Source of the DNA: Edaphochlamys debaryana
Taxonomy: Eukaryota; Chlorophyta; Chlorophyceae; Chlamydomonadales
Assembly: GCA_016858145.1 (NCBI GenBank)
Contig: JAEHOE010000011.1
Location: forward strand, 682,001-746,000
Direction: 5' to 3'
Length of the DNA: 64,000 nucleotides
Of this stretch, positions 1 to 9,767 are shown in pieces. The position numbers and the translations under genes are program-made. The notes under the pieces are model-generated. The model searched no databases and had not been told where the DNA came from. It worked only from the letters and a program-made list of their open reading frames with translations. The first letter of the stretch is position 1, and each line of letters opens with the position of its first letter.

Positions 1-2253
1 GAAAGCCTCACCAAGGTCAACAAGGTGGTCGGCCTGTGGGATGAGTCGACACTCGTGAAATTCAGCGACACCTTTCCCGTGCTCAGCATCAAGGTCCCCA
101 TCAGCGACAAGACCTTCCACCTCAACCCCATCGCCTACCAGGGCATCATCCTCAAGAAGCTGATCGAGGTCCTTGGCGTCGAGCCAGGCGCGCCCGTGGT
201 CATCGCCAGCCTGCTCTACGTGGCCAAGGAGAGGATGTCCGTGCTGTGCTCCAACGGACACCACTTCATGGGCGGCGGCATGGTGGACGCGTTCATGGCC
301 AGCACCAAGTTCAAGAAGATGATGGAGGCGGTCGACGCCGTCCTCGAGGCGATCCCAGAGGAGAGCGACCTCCTGGAGCAACTGCGCTCGGTGGTCGTGG
401 ACGCCAAGGGGCCGGAGCACGAGAGAGACTGGGCCATGGTCCCGCAGATGCTGTACGAGGCGAGCCGGGCCGTCGTCAAGAGCGCCATGAAGTCCCTCAA
501 GGGCGCGAACGTGGACGCCGAGATGACGGCGCTGGGCGTCACGGTCCGCGCCGTGGAGAAGTACTCCCCGGAAACGGTGGCGGAAGCGGCGCTGTCAAGT
601 CTCTTCGACAAGAAGAAGGTCTTCGCCCGACTGCAGGCAGCTGCCCGGAAGGCCAAGGAGCAGTTCGCCGGTGACCAGGATGTCCGGATCACGTCCAAGG
701 TAACCTCGAATCTAAAAGCTGAAACGGCTGAATCTCTACTCTACCCTACTTGGACACTGAGCGAACTCTCTTCTTCTCCGCAGGAAGTCTTCCCGGCCGT
801 CAACATCACCTTCGTGCGGGATGAACTCAACGACGCCGTCAACGCGGTCGTCTTCAAGACCGCGGCCCCGGTGCACGTCCAACCCGGCGACTACGTCAAC
901 CTCGGCCTCACGCACCTGCTGCGGGAGTTCAAGCGGCAGATGGACGCCAAGGTGGCCGACCTCGGCCTGTCCGGGCTGTACCGCACGGTCCTGTTCACCG
1001 GCGGTTCGGTTGACCTGCCGGGCTTCCAGGACGCCGTCATGCAGGAGCTGGGGATCACGGAGGTACGATAAGGGTCACGGGGGTCCACACTGGGGGCCTC
1101 AACTCCTGCTCAACTCCTGCTCAACTCCTGCTCAACTCCTGCTGCGCAGGTCATGCCGCTCAGGCGCGCCAACAAGTACACGGCCGTGGCCGTGGGCGCC
1201 GCCCACGCGGCGGCGTTGATGCTCAAAAACAACGGCGTGCAGGAGGCGGAGCACAAGTTCGCGGTGGTGGATTCCACCGTGAAGAAGCTCATGGTGGCAA
1301 TGTGGAAAGACGTGCTGGGGGTCATGGACGACCGCCCCAACCTGCGATACTGGAAGGAGAAGGTCAACGGCAAGACCATCTTGAAGCTCAAACAGCTGAC
1401 TGCCTACTTGCTGGTGGATCGCAACACGATCCTGCCGCACGCGCCACTCGCCCCCGTCCACGTCGCCATCCCCCTCTCCAAAGAGCAGTCCGCGGTCACG
1501 CTGGACCTGTTCGAGGGCGACAACGAGGAGGACGTCCTGAAGAACGACAAGCTGGCGGTGCTCACGGTGCAGATCGACCTGGAGGAGGACTACAAGTCGA
1601 ACACGGTCGACATCTACATCAGCGTCGATGCGAACCAGCAGATCAAGTTCAAGGCGAAGTCGAAGAAGGACGAGCGCGAGGTGTGCTACCAATACCTCAT
1701 CGGGCGGATGCCGGACGATGTAGCCAAGACGCAACGGCGCATAATCAGGGACATGCGGGTCCGGTTCGAGGAGGACGAGGTCATCAAGCAGCGCGGAGGC
1801 GCTCTGCGGAAGCGCCTGAGGGAGGTCAACGAAGCCTTCGAACGGGCCTCCCGCGAGCTCAAGGAGTCGGAAGCCATCAAGAAATCCTGGCAGGATCTGC
1901 GCTTGAAGGCTGGCACAATGACAATGGAGGTGGACCTCGGGGAGGTGGCGGCCGCGTGCGCGGTCTTCCTGCGGGGCCTCGCGGTGGACGAGCTCGGCAT
2001 GGACTCCGCGTCGACGACGGGTACGACGTTCGAGGGGATTGCGGACCTGGTCATCCCGCGGCTGGAGGCCAAGGCGGCGGCGGCGGAGGCCAAGGCGGCG
2101 GAGGCGGAGGCCAAGGCGGCTGCGGAGGCCAAGGCGGCTGCGGAGGCCAAGGCGGCGGAGGCGGAGGCCAAGGCGGCGGCAGTGAAGGCGGAGAAGGGCG
2201 ACAATGACGAGGACGACTATGGGGACGACGGGGACAACGACGACAACGCGTGA
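1..2253 (+). CDS. Hsp70-like chaperone-fold protein, 5'-truncated by the window edge
   Basis: The frame is open from base 1, so the start lies to the left. Three exons are seen: 1-699, 784-1062 and 1150-2253, separated by GT-AG introns of 84 and 87 bp, both in phase 0. The second exon ends with a LFTGGSVDLPGFQ stretch that matches the conserved 'GGSxRIPxVQ' phosphate-binding segment of Hsp70. The third opens with ANKYTAVAVGAAHAAAL, like the 'PDEAVAxGAAxQA' helix after it. The substrate-binding half is very divergent. The tail is Ala/Lys/Glu heptad-like repeats followed by an acidic end (DNDEDDYGDD). Family knowledge: an ATP-driven chaperone or Hsp110-like protein. Inference: a diverged, possibly virus-associated copy, since typical Hsp70 sequence identity is absent. 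Intron 1 has no stop and could be retained without loss of frame. Confidence 0.72.
1097..1143 (+). repeat. Tandem 11-bp repeat inside intron 2 of the Hsp70-like gene
   Basis: Four copies of CTCAACTCCTG lie directly upstream of the GCGCAG acceptor. They act as the pyrimidine-rich tract of the intron. Similar short CAACTC/GAGTCA repeats recur between genes across the left half. Confidence 0.8.
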
Positions 2254-2520
2254 CGGCATCCGGTGGAAGCTGGAAGCCGGGAGGGGTCGGCGGGACTCAA
2301 TGAGGTTTATGCGAGGCGTGGTTGGGGGGTGGAGGAGGGGAGTCAGGAGGACGGTGTGGGTGGACGTCGTGGGGAATGTGGGCCAGCGACGAGGGGTGGG
2401 TGTGACCTGCCTGGGCAGAGGTGCCAGGCTGCCTGGGGGAAATGCAGTGTGCAACTAGCCGGGTCTGGCCCACCAGCTGCCTGCGGGGAGTCAAGGGCTT
2501 CCGCTGCTACCTGCTGTGGC

Positions 2521-2940
2521 ATGACGGGGACTGAGGAGCGTTTCGAATGGCAATCCCAATTATTTCGCTGCGAGGAGTGTAAAGCCACAATGACATCAGT
2601 GCATGACCTGCTGGTGCCGCTGTATCGGCCGCGGGTGCAGAGCGTCGTGTCCACGTACAAGGCGCTCTTCTTTCAGGGGGGGCAGCTCGCGCCAAAAGTG
2701 GAGGTACATCAACTTCTGGAGCGTGTCCTAGCCTTGACTGACTGCAAGCAGTCGCTGATGGAGTTTGTGGAGGAGCTGGATGAGACTCCATGCTTCTCTG
2801 TATGCCCAGCAACGCACAGCAACGCCATTAGAGTGCTGCTCGAAGACTTGAGGGAGCTGCATGACGCTGGCGTTCCCGACCTGATGGAGCCCACGATGCC
2901 TGCGGCCGCCGCATCATCCGGCACTACGACCAGTTCCTGA
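2521..2940 (+). CDS. Hypothetical protein with a CxxC pair (139 aa)
   Basis: The frame is open from 2263, but the first 86 residues are low-complexity Gly/Arg sequence typical of translated non-coding DNA. I therefore choose the ATG at 2521. The product has an early C-x2-C pair (RCEECKATM), then a predicted mostly helical body (VEVHQLLERVLAL, NAIRVLLEDLRELHDAG) and an Ala/Ser/Thr tail. I do not recognise the family. It lies 268 bp after the Hsp70-like gene on the same strand and converges on the membrane-protein remnant at 2961-3518, with only 20 bp between the two stops. Confidence 0.5.
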   Translation: MTGTEERFEWQSQLFRCEECKATMTSVHDLLVPLYRPRVQSVVSTYKALFFQGGQLAPKVEVHQLLERVLALTDCKQSLMEFVEELDETPCFSVCPATHSNAIRVLLEDLRELHDAGVPDLMEPTMPAAAASSGTTTSS

Positions 2941-2960
2941 CAATGGCGGGTCTGTGGCGG

Positions 2961-3518
2961 TCAGTCAGTGTACGCTGCGGGAATGAAGAAGTGCCAAGTC
3001 ATGCTGTAGTACGTGATGGCCACTAAGACAGCGATGCTGTGCAACCCAGTGAAGCGCGCGAACACCATGAACATGCAGTACGCCTTGAGGATCCACAAGA
3101 CGATGAGAGGCACCCTGGCGAGTCAGGGCAAGCTCTCCATGTAGGGCTCCTTGTGCGGCTCGGCGCCCATCTCATAGTCGGGGGTATACACGCGCTTCTC
3201 CCAGTAGTTGAAAATACACTCGCCTCGGCTCCCAGCGTAGGACACCAGTGTCAGGACAACGAGCAGCACGTACAGGACGTCGAAATCTCTGTGGACCAAC
3301 CACCACCACAGGCTGGTCATGACCATCACCGCGAAGTGAGCAGTGATGATGGCGTATAGCCGGAGGAAGGCGTGGCGGGTCACACCGTCCTTCCGGCCCC
3401 GCAGTGACAAGTGAGCCCACGTTACGCAGAAGAGGATGATGAGGATGAGGTTGAGGCGTGGGAATGCTGAGTGACACATGTGGGAATGCTGAGTGACACA
3501 GTCCTTACAAGTACCCAA
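2961..3518 (-). pseudogene. Membrane protein related to the C-terminal module of the GT25-membrane gene, interrupted by in-frame TGA
   Basis: Reading leftward from 3518, 131 codons run to a TGA at 3125-3123. The same frame then stays open for 53 more codons to a second stop at 2961. Both parts are strongly hydrophobic (about five membrane segments). They align with the C-terminal half of the protein at 5172-6557 through a shared RECI-x-W and PDYxMG signature followed by two further helices. The copy lacks the GT25 domain and the N-terminal membrane segments of its paralog. Near the start a 21-bp segment is duplicated (3458-3478 and 3480-3500). Either this is a decaying partial copy, or the TGA is read through; I favour decay. 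No function is known for the membrane module. Confidence 0.6.
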
Positions 3519-3548
3519 AAAAATTTGGCCACAACAGTGTATGACTGA

Positions 3549-4259
3549 ATGGCGGCGGGAGTCGGAAAGGTTGGTACTTCCAGACGGCTTTGCGTGGCTT
3601 TACTATCTTCAGTGGCCCTGATGGCCTTGATGGCCTTGATGGCATACGTCATGTACATCATCATGTTCGACATGATTCATCGTGTGGCAACCGCCCGTAG
3701 CCCCAAGCACATACTGGAGTCTCTGCAACCCGGTGACGTTGTCTTCGTGGCGTCGCCAGGGTCGTCAATGTACCTAGTGCTCCTGTCGGTCCTGACCGGC
3801 ACCATCTTTTACCACGTGTTCGTTGTGGCTCGTGTTGGCCAGCACCCCGTCTTCCTCCATTTTGTGGAGCCCGAGTACGCGTGGTTCTATCAGCCGATGT
3901 ATCTGTGCGCAACTGGAGACTTGTGCACGAGCCATGCACCGAGCCTCATGGAAAGGTATTCGCGGGGGTCGACGTTCAAGGTCTTCCGCACAGGCCTTGA
4001 GAACGACAGGGTCCTTGCGGCAGCGTTGGACGTCGCCTGCGGGCGACGGTATAACTCAGCACACATCAAGACGTACCTCGCGTCGGCCTTGCGTTGGCAT
4101 GAAACGGATGACTTGCATTGCAACACCTTTGTCGGCCTCCTGCTCGAGCGCCTGGGCGCCGTGCCTGTGTCGGCCACCCCCAGCAGCACGTATGTACCCT
4201 CGCGGCTGCAGCGGATCCTGGCGTCCAGCGGGGTGCCGAGTGACCTGTACCAGTGCTAG
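3549..4259 (+). CDS. Membrane-anchored permuted NlpC/P60 (papain-like, YiiX-type) hydrolase
   Basis: This 236-aa protein has an N-terminal hydrophobic anchor (residues 16-42, with tandem ALM repeats). A compact domain follows that opens with LQPGDVVFVASPG, continues with a His in FYHVFVVARVG and ends with a Cys in DLHCNTFVGLLLERLG. A 'GD-hydrophobic' strand, then His, then a later Cys is the order seen in circularly permuted NlpC/P60 enzymes such as YiiX/YaeF. These cleave amide or thioester bonds and occur in several giant viruses. The putative catalytic pair is the His of YHVF and the Cys of HCN. The gene sits between a membrane-protein remnant and a GT25 gene and overlaps the 5' frame of the latter. 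Substrate unknown. The fold call rests on motif order only. Confidence 0.6.
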   Translation: MAAGVGKVGTSRRLCVALLSSVALMALMALMAYVMYIIMFDMIHRVATARSPKHILESLQPGDVVFVASPGSSMYLVLLSVLTGTIFYHVFVVARVGQHPVFLHFVEPEYAWFYQPMYLCATGDLCTSHAPSLMERYSRGSTFKVFRTGLENDRVLAAALDVACGRRYNSAHIKTYLASALRWHETDDLHCNTFVGLLLERLGAVPVSATPSSTYVPSRLQRILASSGVPSDLYQC

Positions 4260-4336
4260 CTCCGATGCAAGCTCCGATGCGAGCTCCGATGCGAGCTCGA
4301 TTCATTATCCGACGGCACTGTATACTACCACACCTG

Positions 4337-5233
4337 ATGTCTGCCCTGGACTTGACCGCATACATCATCAACATGCCACATCAGGCCGAGCGGCGAGAGT
4401 GCATCACCTGCATGATGCAACGACTGGGCATCGAGGACTACACATTCGTCGAACCGGTCGTGCCATCAACCCCAGACCTCCCCCAGGAATTCCGAAAGCT
4501 GCCAAGTGCATACGCGTCCCTGAATGCCACTGTCACGGACAAGATCTTCCCCATGCACCTAACACGCTTTCCATCAGCCGCGGAGCAGACGAGCAGTGCT
4601 CCATTCCTCGTTTTTGAGGATGACGCGGTCGAGCGTCTACCCGCATTGGCGATCCGGCAGCAGGTTGCCGACATCCTTGTGTCCTTGAGCACCGTGCCGC
4701 GGTGGGATATGGTGTACCTGGAGTACTGCCTGGAGTACTGTGCAAAAGCTGCTGCATCGCAGCGCCCCGGCCTGCAGCCGGCAAGGTTGCCGTACTGCAC
4801 GGCGGCCATGCTCTACAACGCGCACGCCATCCCGAGGATCCGGCAGTGTCTGTACAGCGTCGCGAAGCTCATTGACTTTTCGTATGCACACTGCATCAAG
4901 AACGGTGACCTGGTGACTTTCACGGCGTGGCCGCCGTTGTTCGCGCAGGATGCGGCTGCAGGGGCGGGCGACCTAGGCCACATGAACCCGGGACAGGTCC
5001 AGTGGTGGCTTAACCTCATCGTGCGGATGTACCCTGATCCAGACACGCAGGGAGCGATGCCCGGGGCCGCACGGCTCCCCGCGTGCTGGAACTCGCGCGA
5101 AATGCTGGGCTATGTGAGGTGGGGGCATGTCATCGCCGTGCTCCTGATCCTGCTGGCTGTCAGCCTGCATTCTAGGCTGTCAGGGAGTTTGAGTGGAAGA
5201 AGAACAAGAGGAGCAGTGCATCCGCGACGATGA
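4337..5233 (+). CDS. Glycosyltransferase family 25 protein with C-terminal membrane anchor
   Basis: The N-terminus reads AYIINMPHQAERRECI, the typical GT25 opening ('x-V-I-N-L-x-x-R-x-x-R'). FLVFEDDAVERL follows, with the acidic DD pair expected to hold the metal/nucleotide-sugar, and a WPPLFAQDA segment matches the late 'P-x-x-Q' region. A hydrophobic segment near the end (HVIAVLLILLAVSL) would anchor it, leaving a basic tail. The frame is open from 4253, but that part encodes a repeated MLAPMQAPMRAPMRA from a tandem GCTCCGATGCGA repeat, so I prefer the Met at 4337. The 3' end overlaps the convergent gene at 5172 by 62 bp. GT25 enzymes of giant viruses decorate collagen-like or capsid glycans; the acceptor here is unknown. 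Confidence 0.72.
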   Translation: MSALDLTAYIINMPHQAERRECITCMMQRLGIEDYTFVEPVVPSTPDLPQEFRKLPSAYASLNATVTDKIFPMHLTRFPSAAEQTSSAPFLVFEDDAVERLPALAIRQQVADILVSLSTVPRWDMVYLEYCLEYCAKAAASQRPGLQPARLPYCTAAMLYNAHAIPRIRQCLYSVAKLIDFSYAHCIKNGDLVTFTAWPPLFAQDAAAGAGDLGHMNPGQVQWWLNLIVRMYPDPDTQGAMPGAARLPACWNSREMLGYVRWGHVIAVLLILLAVSLHSRLSGSLSGRRTRGAVHPRR

Positions 5234-6557
5234 GACCAGGGGCGCGCACCGTGCGGAAGAGCACCACCCCAATGCACACCATCGCCAGCGTGTTGACAAT
5301 GCCGTCACCCAAGAGCAGGGCGGCTTTGTGGCCGCATATGTCCGCGATGAAGGCGGTGCGCTTGTAACCGGACCCCATGATGTAGTCCGGGTCTTGAAGC
5401 AGCTCATCGAGCCACGCGAGGATACACTCACGCTTGAAGAGGGTCCAATGAAGGATGATGATGTGCATGATGAGTAAGTAATACACGTCGTACCGCCGGT
5501 GAAACGTGAAGATGTAGAGTGACACGAACAGCATGATTGAAAAGTGCAGACTGCGGACGATGAAGAGACCCAGCGCCCTGGACGGTGTGATGTGCGGCGC
5601 CTGGTCCTTAACATTGACCAACCGCATGGCCACGGACACGCCCCCCAGCACTGTGCCGGCGGTCACGTAGTACGCCAGCCCCTGTTTCCAAGACCAGCCC
5701 AACGTGGGGAGGAGTTCGACGACTGGGCGTATCAGGGGCACAAGGCAAGCCACAGTGAAGACGGCGAGCGCGACAACGGCTGCGAGGAGAGGGAGGAAAA
5801 GGAGAAGCCATAGGTACCTGTGCGACCGCAGCATCGAGCACCAGTAGAAGAACGACGTCCTTTGGAGGAGGCACTGGTGCTTCCGGAACATGAGCTCTGA
5901 CGACGTGCCATATACAAAACCCGTCGTACTGGGTGATGCGCACCAGTCCTGATTGAAGAGCATCGGCACGACCGAGAATCCGCCGTGCTCATAACGGAAC
6001 AATTGCACCGTGAACTCGTCGTAGGGTATCGTCAGAGGCCCGTATGCGTGCTGCGCCAGGAGTTCTCATCCTCGTTGAAGGACACGCTCCATGCCGCGGC
6101 GGCTCAGGGCGTAACAGTGCGTGAAGCGGCCGTAGAAACGGACAATGCCAGGCGCCACCTCCTCGCTGCCCATGAAGTCGACTATGTCGCGCACCTGATG
6201 GTCGTAGCCATCAAACATTGTGTACCCCAATGACAGAGCCTCCCATTCGTTGTCCGTGCGCATGAAGGTCGCTGCCTCGGCGAGGCGCTTGTCGTTCAGA
6301 GCCTGCGTGGGCACCAGGTCGTCTTCCAGAATGAGCACGCGGTGGTATCCAGCGGCGACGCACGCTGCGATGACAGTCATGTGGGACTCAAAGCAACCGC
6401 GAATGCCATCAGGGTTACGTTTTGCCAGGAAGGTCGTTGTCTTCTCGCCGAGTCCTAACGCCAAGATCAGGGGTGCCACCCGTGCATGGCGGTCGGCATG
6501 TTCTTCAAGGCTGATGCAGAAGACGTGGTCGAACGCGTCCGCAAATACACGACTCAT
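5172..6557 (-). pseudogene. GT25 glycosyltransferase fused to a polytopic membrane module, interrupted by in-frame TGA
   Basis: From 6557 the frame gives a GT25 domain: DHVFCISLEEHADRHARV, then GCFESHMTVI and RVLILEDDLV with the acidic pair. It stops at a TGA at 6068-6066. The same frame continues without another stop to 5172: after 19 codons come further GT25-type sequence (MLFNQDWCASPSTTG) and about six membrane helices. The intact length would be about 461 residues. A fusion of a GT25 head to this membrane tail is unusual. The tail is paralogous to the remnant at 2961-3518. No frameshift is needed, only the stop codon, so loss is recent or the codon is recoded. Convergent with, and overlapping, the GT25 gene at 4337-5233. 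Confidence 0.65.
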
Positions 6558-6635
6558 CTTTGAGAGCAGGGCTCATTTTTTTGACCCGAGTCCGCAAAAG
6601 TTGAACTCAATTGCAACTCAAATTGCAACTCAACC

Positions 6636-7100
6636 ATGGGCTACAACACGACGTTCGAGGGGGCATTCAAGGTGGACCGCCCCGTTGACGAGCCAACATT
6701 TCTGCTGCTCCGCGGCCTCCAAGCCACACGACGCATGAAGCGTTGTGTCGACCCGGTGGTCTATGGTGTCGAGGGAGAGTTCTACGTCCAAGACGATGTC
6801 AACGGCATCATTGACGGCAACAGCCCGCCGCCGACGCAGCCCGGCCTCTACTGCCAGTGGCGCATTGGCGACGACCGTCAGACCATTGCGTGGGACGAAG
6901 CTGAAAGGTTTTACAAGTACGGAGAGTGGCTCGAGTACATTGTCGCGCGCATTCTGCAGCCGCACGGCTATGGACTCCACGGCTCAGTGCGCTTCCAGGG
7001 AGAGCGGACAGCTGACGCAGGTGTCCTCACCGCTGACAACGATGTGGTCATCTGCGCAAGGCCCGGCCGCAAGCGCACAGTCGTTGAGGTCATCACCTGA
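6636..7100 (+). CDS. Conserved 'GYxTxFxGxF' family protein of phages, bacteria and giant viruses
   Basis: The 154-aa product begins MGYNTTFEGAFKVDRPVDE and contains ATRRMKR, EGEFYVQDD, SPPPTQPGLYCQW, AERFYKYGEWLEYIVARIL and a final glycan-like GSVRFQGE...DNDVVI order. This arrangement is a well-known small conserved family in phage, bacterial and giant-virus genomes, with no settled biochemical role to my knowledge. Length and motif order match the family throughout, with no frame break, so this is one of the best preserved viral-type genes here. It diverges from the GT25-membrane gene across 78 bp that contain a GCAACTCAA direct repeat and an oligo-T run. Confidence 0.82.
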   Translation: MGYNTTFEGAFKVDRPVDEPTFLLLRGLQATRRMKRCVDPVVYGVEGEFYVQDDVNGIIDGNSPPPTQPGLYCQWRIGDDRQTIAWDEAERFYKYGEWLEYIVARILQPHGYGLHGSVRFQGERTADAGVLTADNDVVICARPGRKRTVVEVIT

Positions 7101-7294
7101 GTTGTAGCATTGTTGGCGTCACTCAACTCCAGACTCCGACAATCAGACCAATCAGACCGCTCGCTGCCTCGGCAGAAGAATGCAGTCTCTTTTTCCGTCC
7201 TCACATCACCTAGCTATTGACTCACTGACGAGACTCACAGACGAGACTCACATACGAGAGCCCTCCCTCGCCCACAGCTCCTTTCCCCCGGGTC

Positions 7295-8179
7295 TCACGT
7301 CCGGGCTCCCTTGGGCGCGTTGGCTGCAGTGGCGTCACGTACGCGCTTGGCGCTCAACACGTCCACCAGCACCGACGCCTTTGCCGCGGCGTCCAATACC
7401 AGCCGCAGGTTCTCGTGCACCTCGTCCCGGATGGCCTTCTTAACGCGGTCCATGCGCAGGATGTCCGCCAGAACCGACGCCTCCGCTGCGGCGTCCAGCA
7501 GGAGGCGCAGGTCGTCCGTGTCCCCCCCTTCGCAGATGGCCTCAGCGTTGGCCTCAGCGATGGCCTCTTGACTCTCCTTAATGCGCAGGATGTCTGCCAG
7601 CACCGACGCCTCTGCAGCGGTGAGGTGGGGCGTCCATGAATGAGGGCTCACAGAAACTCGAGGAGGAGGGGCAAGGAGGAGGACGAGGAGGACCGCCACT
7701 CACCCGGAGAGGTTTTTTCTGGAGGACGTCGATGAGCAGCTCCACGTAAGCCTTTGACGGCTCCTCCTCGTCAAAGCTTGCGACGTATTGGGTGATCAGG
7801 TAGCGCATCATGCGCGAGGTGGTCTGCAGCGGGTGGTACATGATTACAAAGGGCCGCGGAAAACTGTGCATCGCTGAAGACTCACTTCGGGAGACGAGCA
7901 CTGGGTGATGATTGCCTCGCGCCAGCATGGCCGGAACGTCTTCCACAGTTTCTGCAGCAGCCCAGCGCTGTCCGCAGTGTCCACGTAAACTTCAAGGGCA
8001 TCGGGTGTGTTGGCCTGAGAGCTCAGAGCGACTTTGAAGCTCTCCACGGCTTTGTCGCTGAACATCACATCATCCACCTCGTCCACATCGTCCAGGAGCT
8101 TCTTGAGCGCTTCAGCATCGCCGTTGCTCAAGCACTGGCATAGCTCTTCGGTCGCTAGAGACGGCTCGGTCGGCTGCAT
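7295..8179 (-). CDS. Multi-exon hypothetical protein with internal ~40-residue repeats
   Basis: Three exons are proposed. Exon 1 starts at the Met at 8179 (MQPTEPSLATEE) and ends before GTGAGT near 7888. Exon 2 (about 7818-7703) encodes TTSRMMRYLITQYVASFDEEE and ends at GTGAGT. Exon 3 (about 7640-7295) encodes two to three tandem units built on 'EASVLADILR...RLLLDAAA', predicted as helical pairs. The exon 1-2 junction is in phase. The phase at the exon 2-3 junction is not clean with the obvious sites, so the acceptor is uncertain. I do not recognise the family; the repeats resemble no standard motif. Function unknown. Confidence 0.45.
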
Positions 8180-9182
8180 GTTTGCTGCTAATTCGCTTTT
8201 TGTTATTAGGGGACCAAGTGATGTGCACATAGCGTGCATTGGCGCATTGGAGGCTCATTCTGTGGTTCACAATTGGAGGCTCGATCTTGCCACCAAAAGC
8301 ATCCCCGACCCCGACGCCATAAAGAAGAAAGCCTAAAAGAGATGCGGCCGCGTGCGCGAGCGGCCGTGGGCGCGCAGGCGAAAATCGGTCGCCTCGCGGA
8401 CGATGTCGTGAGGATGAAATTAGCGGCAAAGTGCGCTTGTACAAGGTGGCTGTATGAACCGGTGGGGCCGCCCTCCTATTGTTGCCGCCCGCGGGGCGCC
8501 ACGAGGAACTTGGCACTGCGGACGCGCTCAGCTGCAGACGCTTGCAGACGCACCGCCATGGAAGTAACACAGCAGGGTTGCCGCCCTGGAAGCAGTTCAT
8601 GCCGTTGACGAAGTAGACGCCTCGTGAAGTCTCCGTCCAGCCGTAGGGGACGGCGCTGTTTCCCACTGCGCTGACGTGGGCCGTGAGCTCCTCGCCCGGC
8701 TCCAGGGTCCATTGGACCACCGCTGAGGCGACTACGGTGCACGTCCGGCCCTTGACGAGCAGGACGGTGTTGCCGATGTCCGTGTCGTCCAGGTCCGCCG
8801 GATCCCTGTCAATGTCCGGACCCCGCCCTTTACTCTTGTATACGTACTTGGCCGAGCCAAACCAGATGTTGTCGAGACCCCGAGCTATAAGCACGACACT
8901 GGGGCGTCGTGCGGGCGGTCTCGGAGTCCTCGGAGTCCTCGGAGTCCTCGGAGTCCTCGGAGTCCTCTCCTCAGTGAAGTCCGAACAGACCACGAGCACG
9001 TTGACTGAGTCGTCGAACGCGGATTCTACAAACACGGTGTGTGGCCGACCGCCATTGTCCAGGACGCCCTGCACCAGCGAATACGTGTCGTCCAGCCGTC
9101 GGTTCAGTTGGGCCGTGACACGAGCGCACGTAGCCCGGATGACTCCTTTCGCTTTTGATGTCTTACGCGTTGGCATGAGCAT
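8112..9182 (-). CDS. Hypothetical protein with a Pro-Arg-Thr repeat linker
   Basis: The frame is open for 356 codons from 9182. Residues 1-75 are basic then mixed, followed by a repeated 'RTP' linker (five copies of a 9-bp unit at about 8925-8970). A globular-looking part (VLIARGLDNIWFG, GNTVLLVKGRTCTVVASAVVQWTLEPGEELTAHV, GVYFVNGMNCFQGG) runs to about residue 210. Beyond that the composition becomes that of translated non-coding DNA, and the frame overlaps the start of the next gene at 8179. The true 3' end is therefore probably near 8520-8560 by splicing or an undetected frame change. No family recognised. Confidence 0.4.
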   Translation of the reverse strand: MLMPTRKTSKAKGVIRATCARVTAQLNRRLDDTYSLVQGVLDNGGRPHTVFVESAFDDSVNVLVVCSDFTEERTPRTPRTPRTPRTPRPPARRPSVVLIARGLDNIWFGSAKYVYKSKGRGPDIDRDPADLDDTDIGNTVLLVKGRTCTVVASAVVQWTLEPGEELTAHVSAVGNSAVPYGWTETSRGVYFVNGMNCFQGGNPAVLLPWRCVCKRLQLSASAVPSSSWRPAGGNNRRAAPPVHTATLYKRTLPLISSSRHRPRGDRFSPARPRPLAHAAASLLGFLLYGVGVGDAFGGKIEPPIVNHRMSLQCANARYVHITWSPNNKKRISSKHAADRAVSSDRRAMPVLEQRRC

Positions 9183-9223
9183 GCAGTTACTGAAGTATAC
9201 TGAAATGGAAGAAAGAGTTCAGT

Positions 9224-9767
9224 TCAGCAGTCCTTGCCCCACATGGTGATGATCTTGGGGAGGACGTCCCGGATTCCGTTGCACGCCCATGAGAGCGACA
9301 GGATGGCCGAAGCCGTGCACGTGTCGACGTAACAGCGCCGCACGATGCGCCTGACCATCTTTCGAGTGCGCGCGCGCACGAACTGCTCGTGCACGTCTGT
9401 CATGTCGTAGACGTGTCTGTTGTCCTCGTCGGGCTCAACCAGGTCCTCAGCACGCGCCAGGATCTCTGCCTCATCTCGGTACTCCACATCGCCATAGTCG
9501 TCGCCGCGGTAGAACTCCGTGAAGCAGTCCGCATGCCAGAGACCGCTCTTGTCATCATCGTCGATGTAGCATTGCATGCAGACGGCCTGGTTGTCGTCGA
9601 CCTTGTATGCGCGGTTGAGTGGGTGGGGGCCGAGCTCGACGTCCGACGAGCACCGGGCGCAACACATGTGCCCGTGCGGGACGAGGATGCCCTCTGGGTC
9701 GAGGCCACAGCTCTCTGCGGACGTAGTAGTCCTTGTAGATGCCGTACGCCGTGATGGTCAGGGACAT
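9224..9767 (-). CDS. Cys-rich zinc-binding-type protein, probable frameshift near its N-terminus
   Basis: From 9667 the product is MCCARCSSDVELG...NQAVCMQCYIDDD, with two C-x2-C pairs and a later WHADCF, suggesting a zinc site. Upstream, the frame before the Met (ESCGLDPEGILVPHGH) reads as genuine coding sequence. A better N-terminus (MSLTITAYGIYKDYYVR, from 9767) lies in a different frame, so one small indel near 9712-9720 probably separates them. The C-terminal third is basic (RTRKMVRRIVRRCYV). The upstream region (9770-9840) holds repeated AGTCAGAGTATA units. No family named; a RING- or treble-clef-like site is possible. Confidence 0.45.

Noticed and set aside
3123..6068. TGA reassigned as a sense codon in this genome
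   Set aside because: Several intact genes here end in TGA (for example 7100 and 2253), so a global code change is unlikely; only site-specific recoding remains possible.
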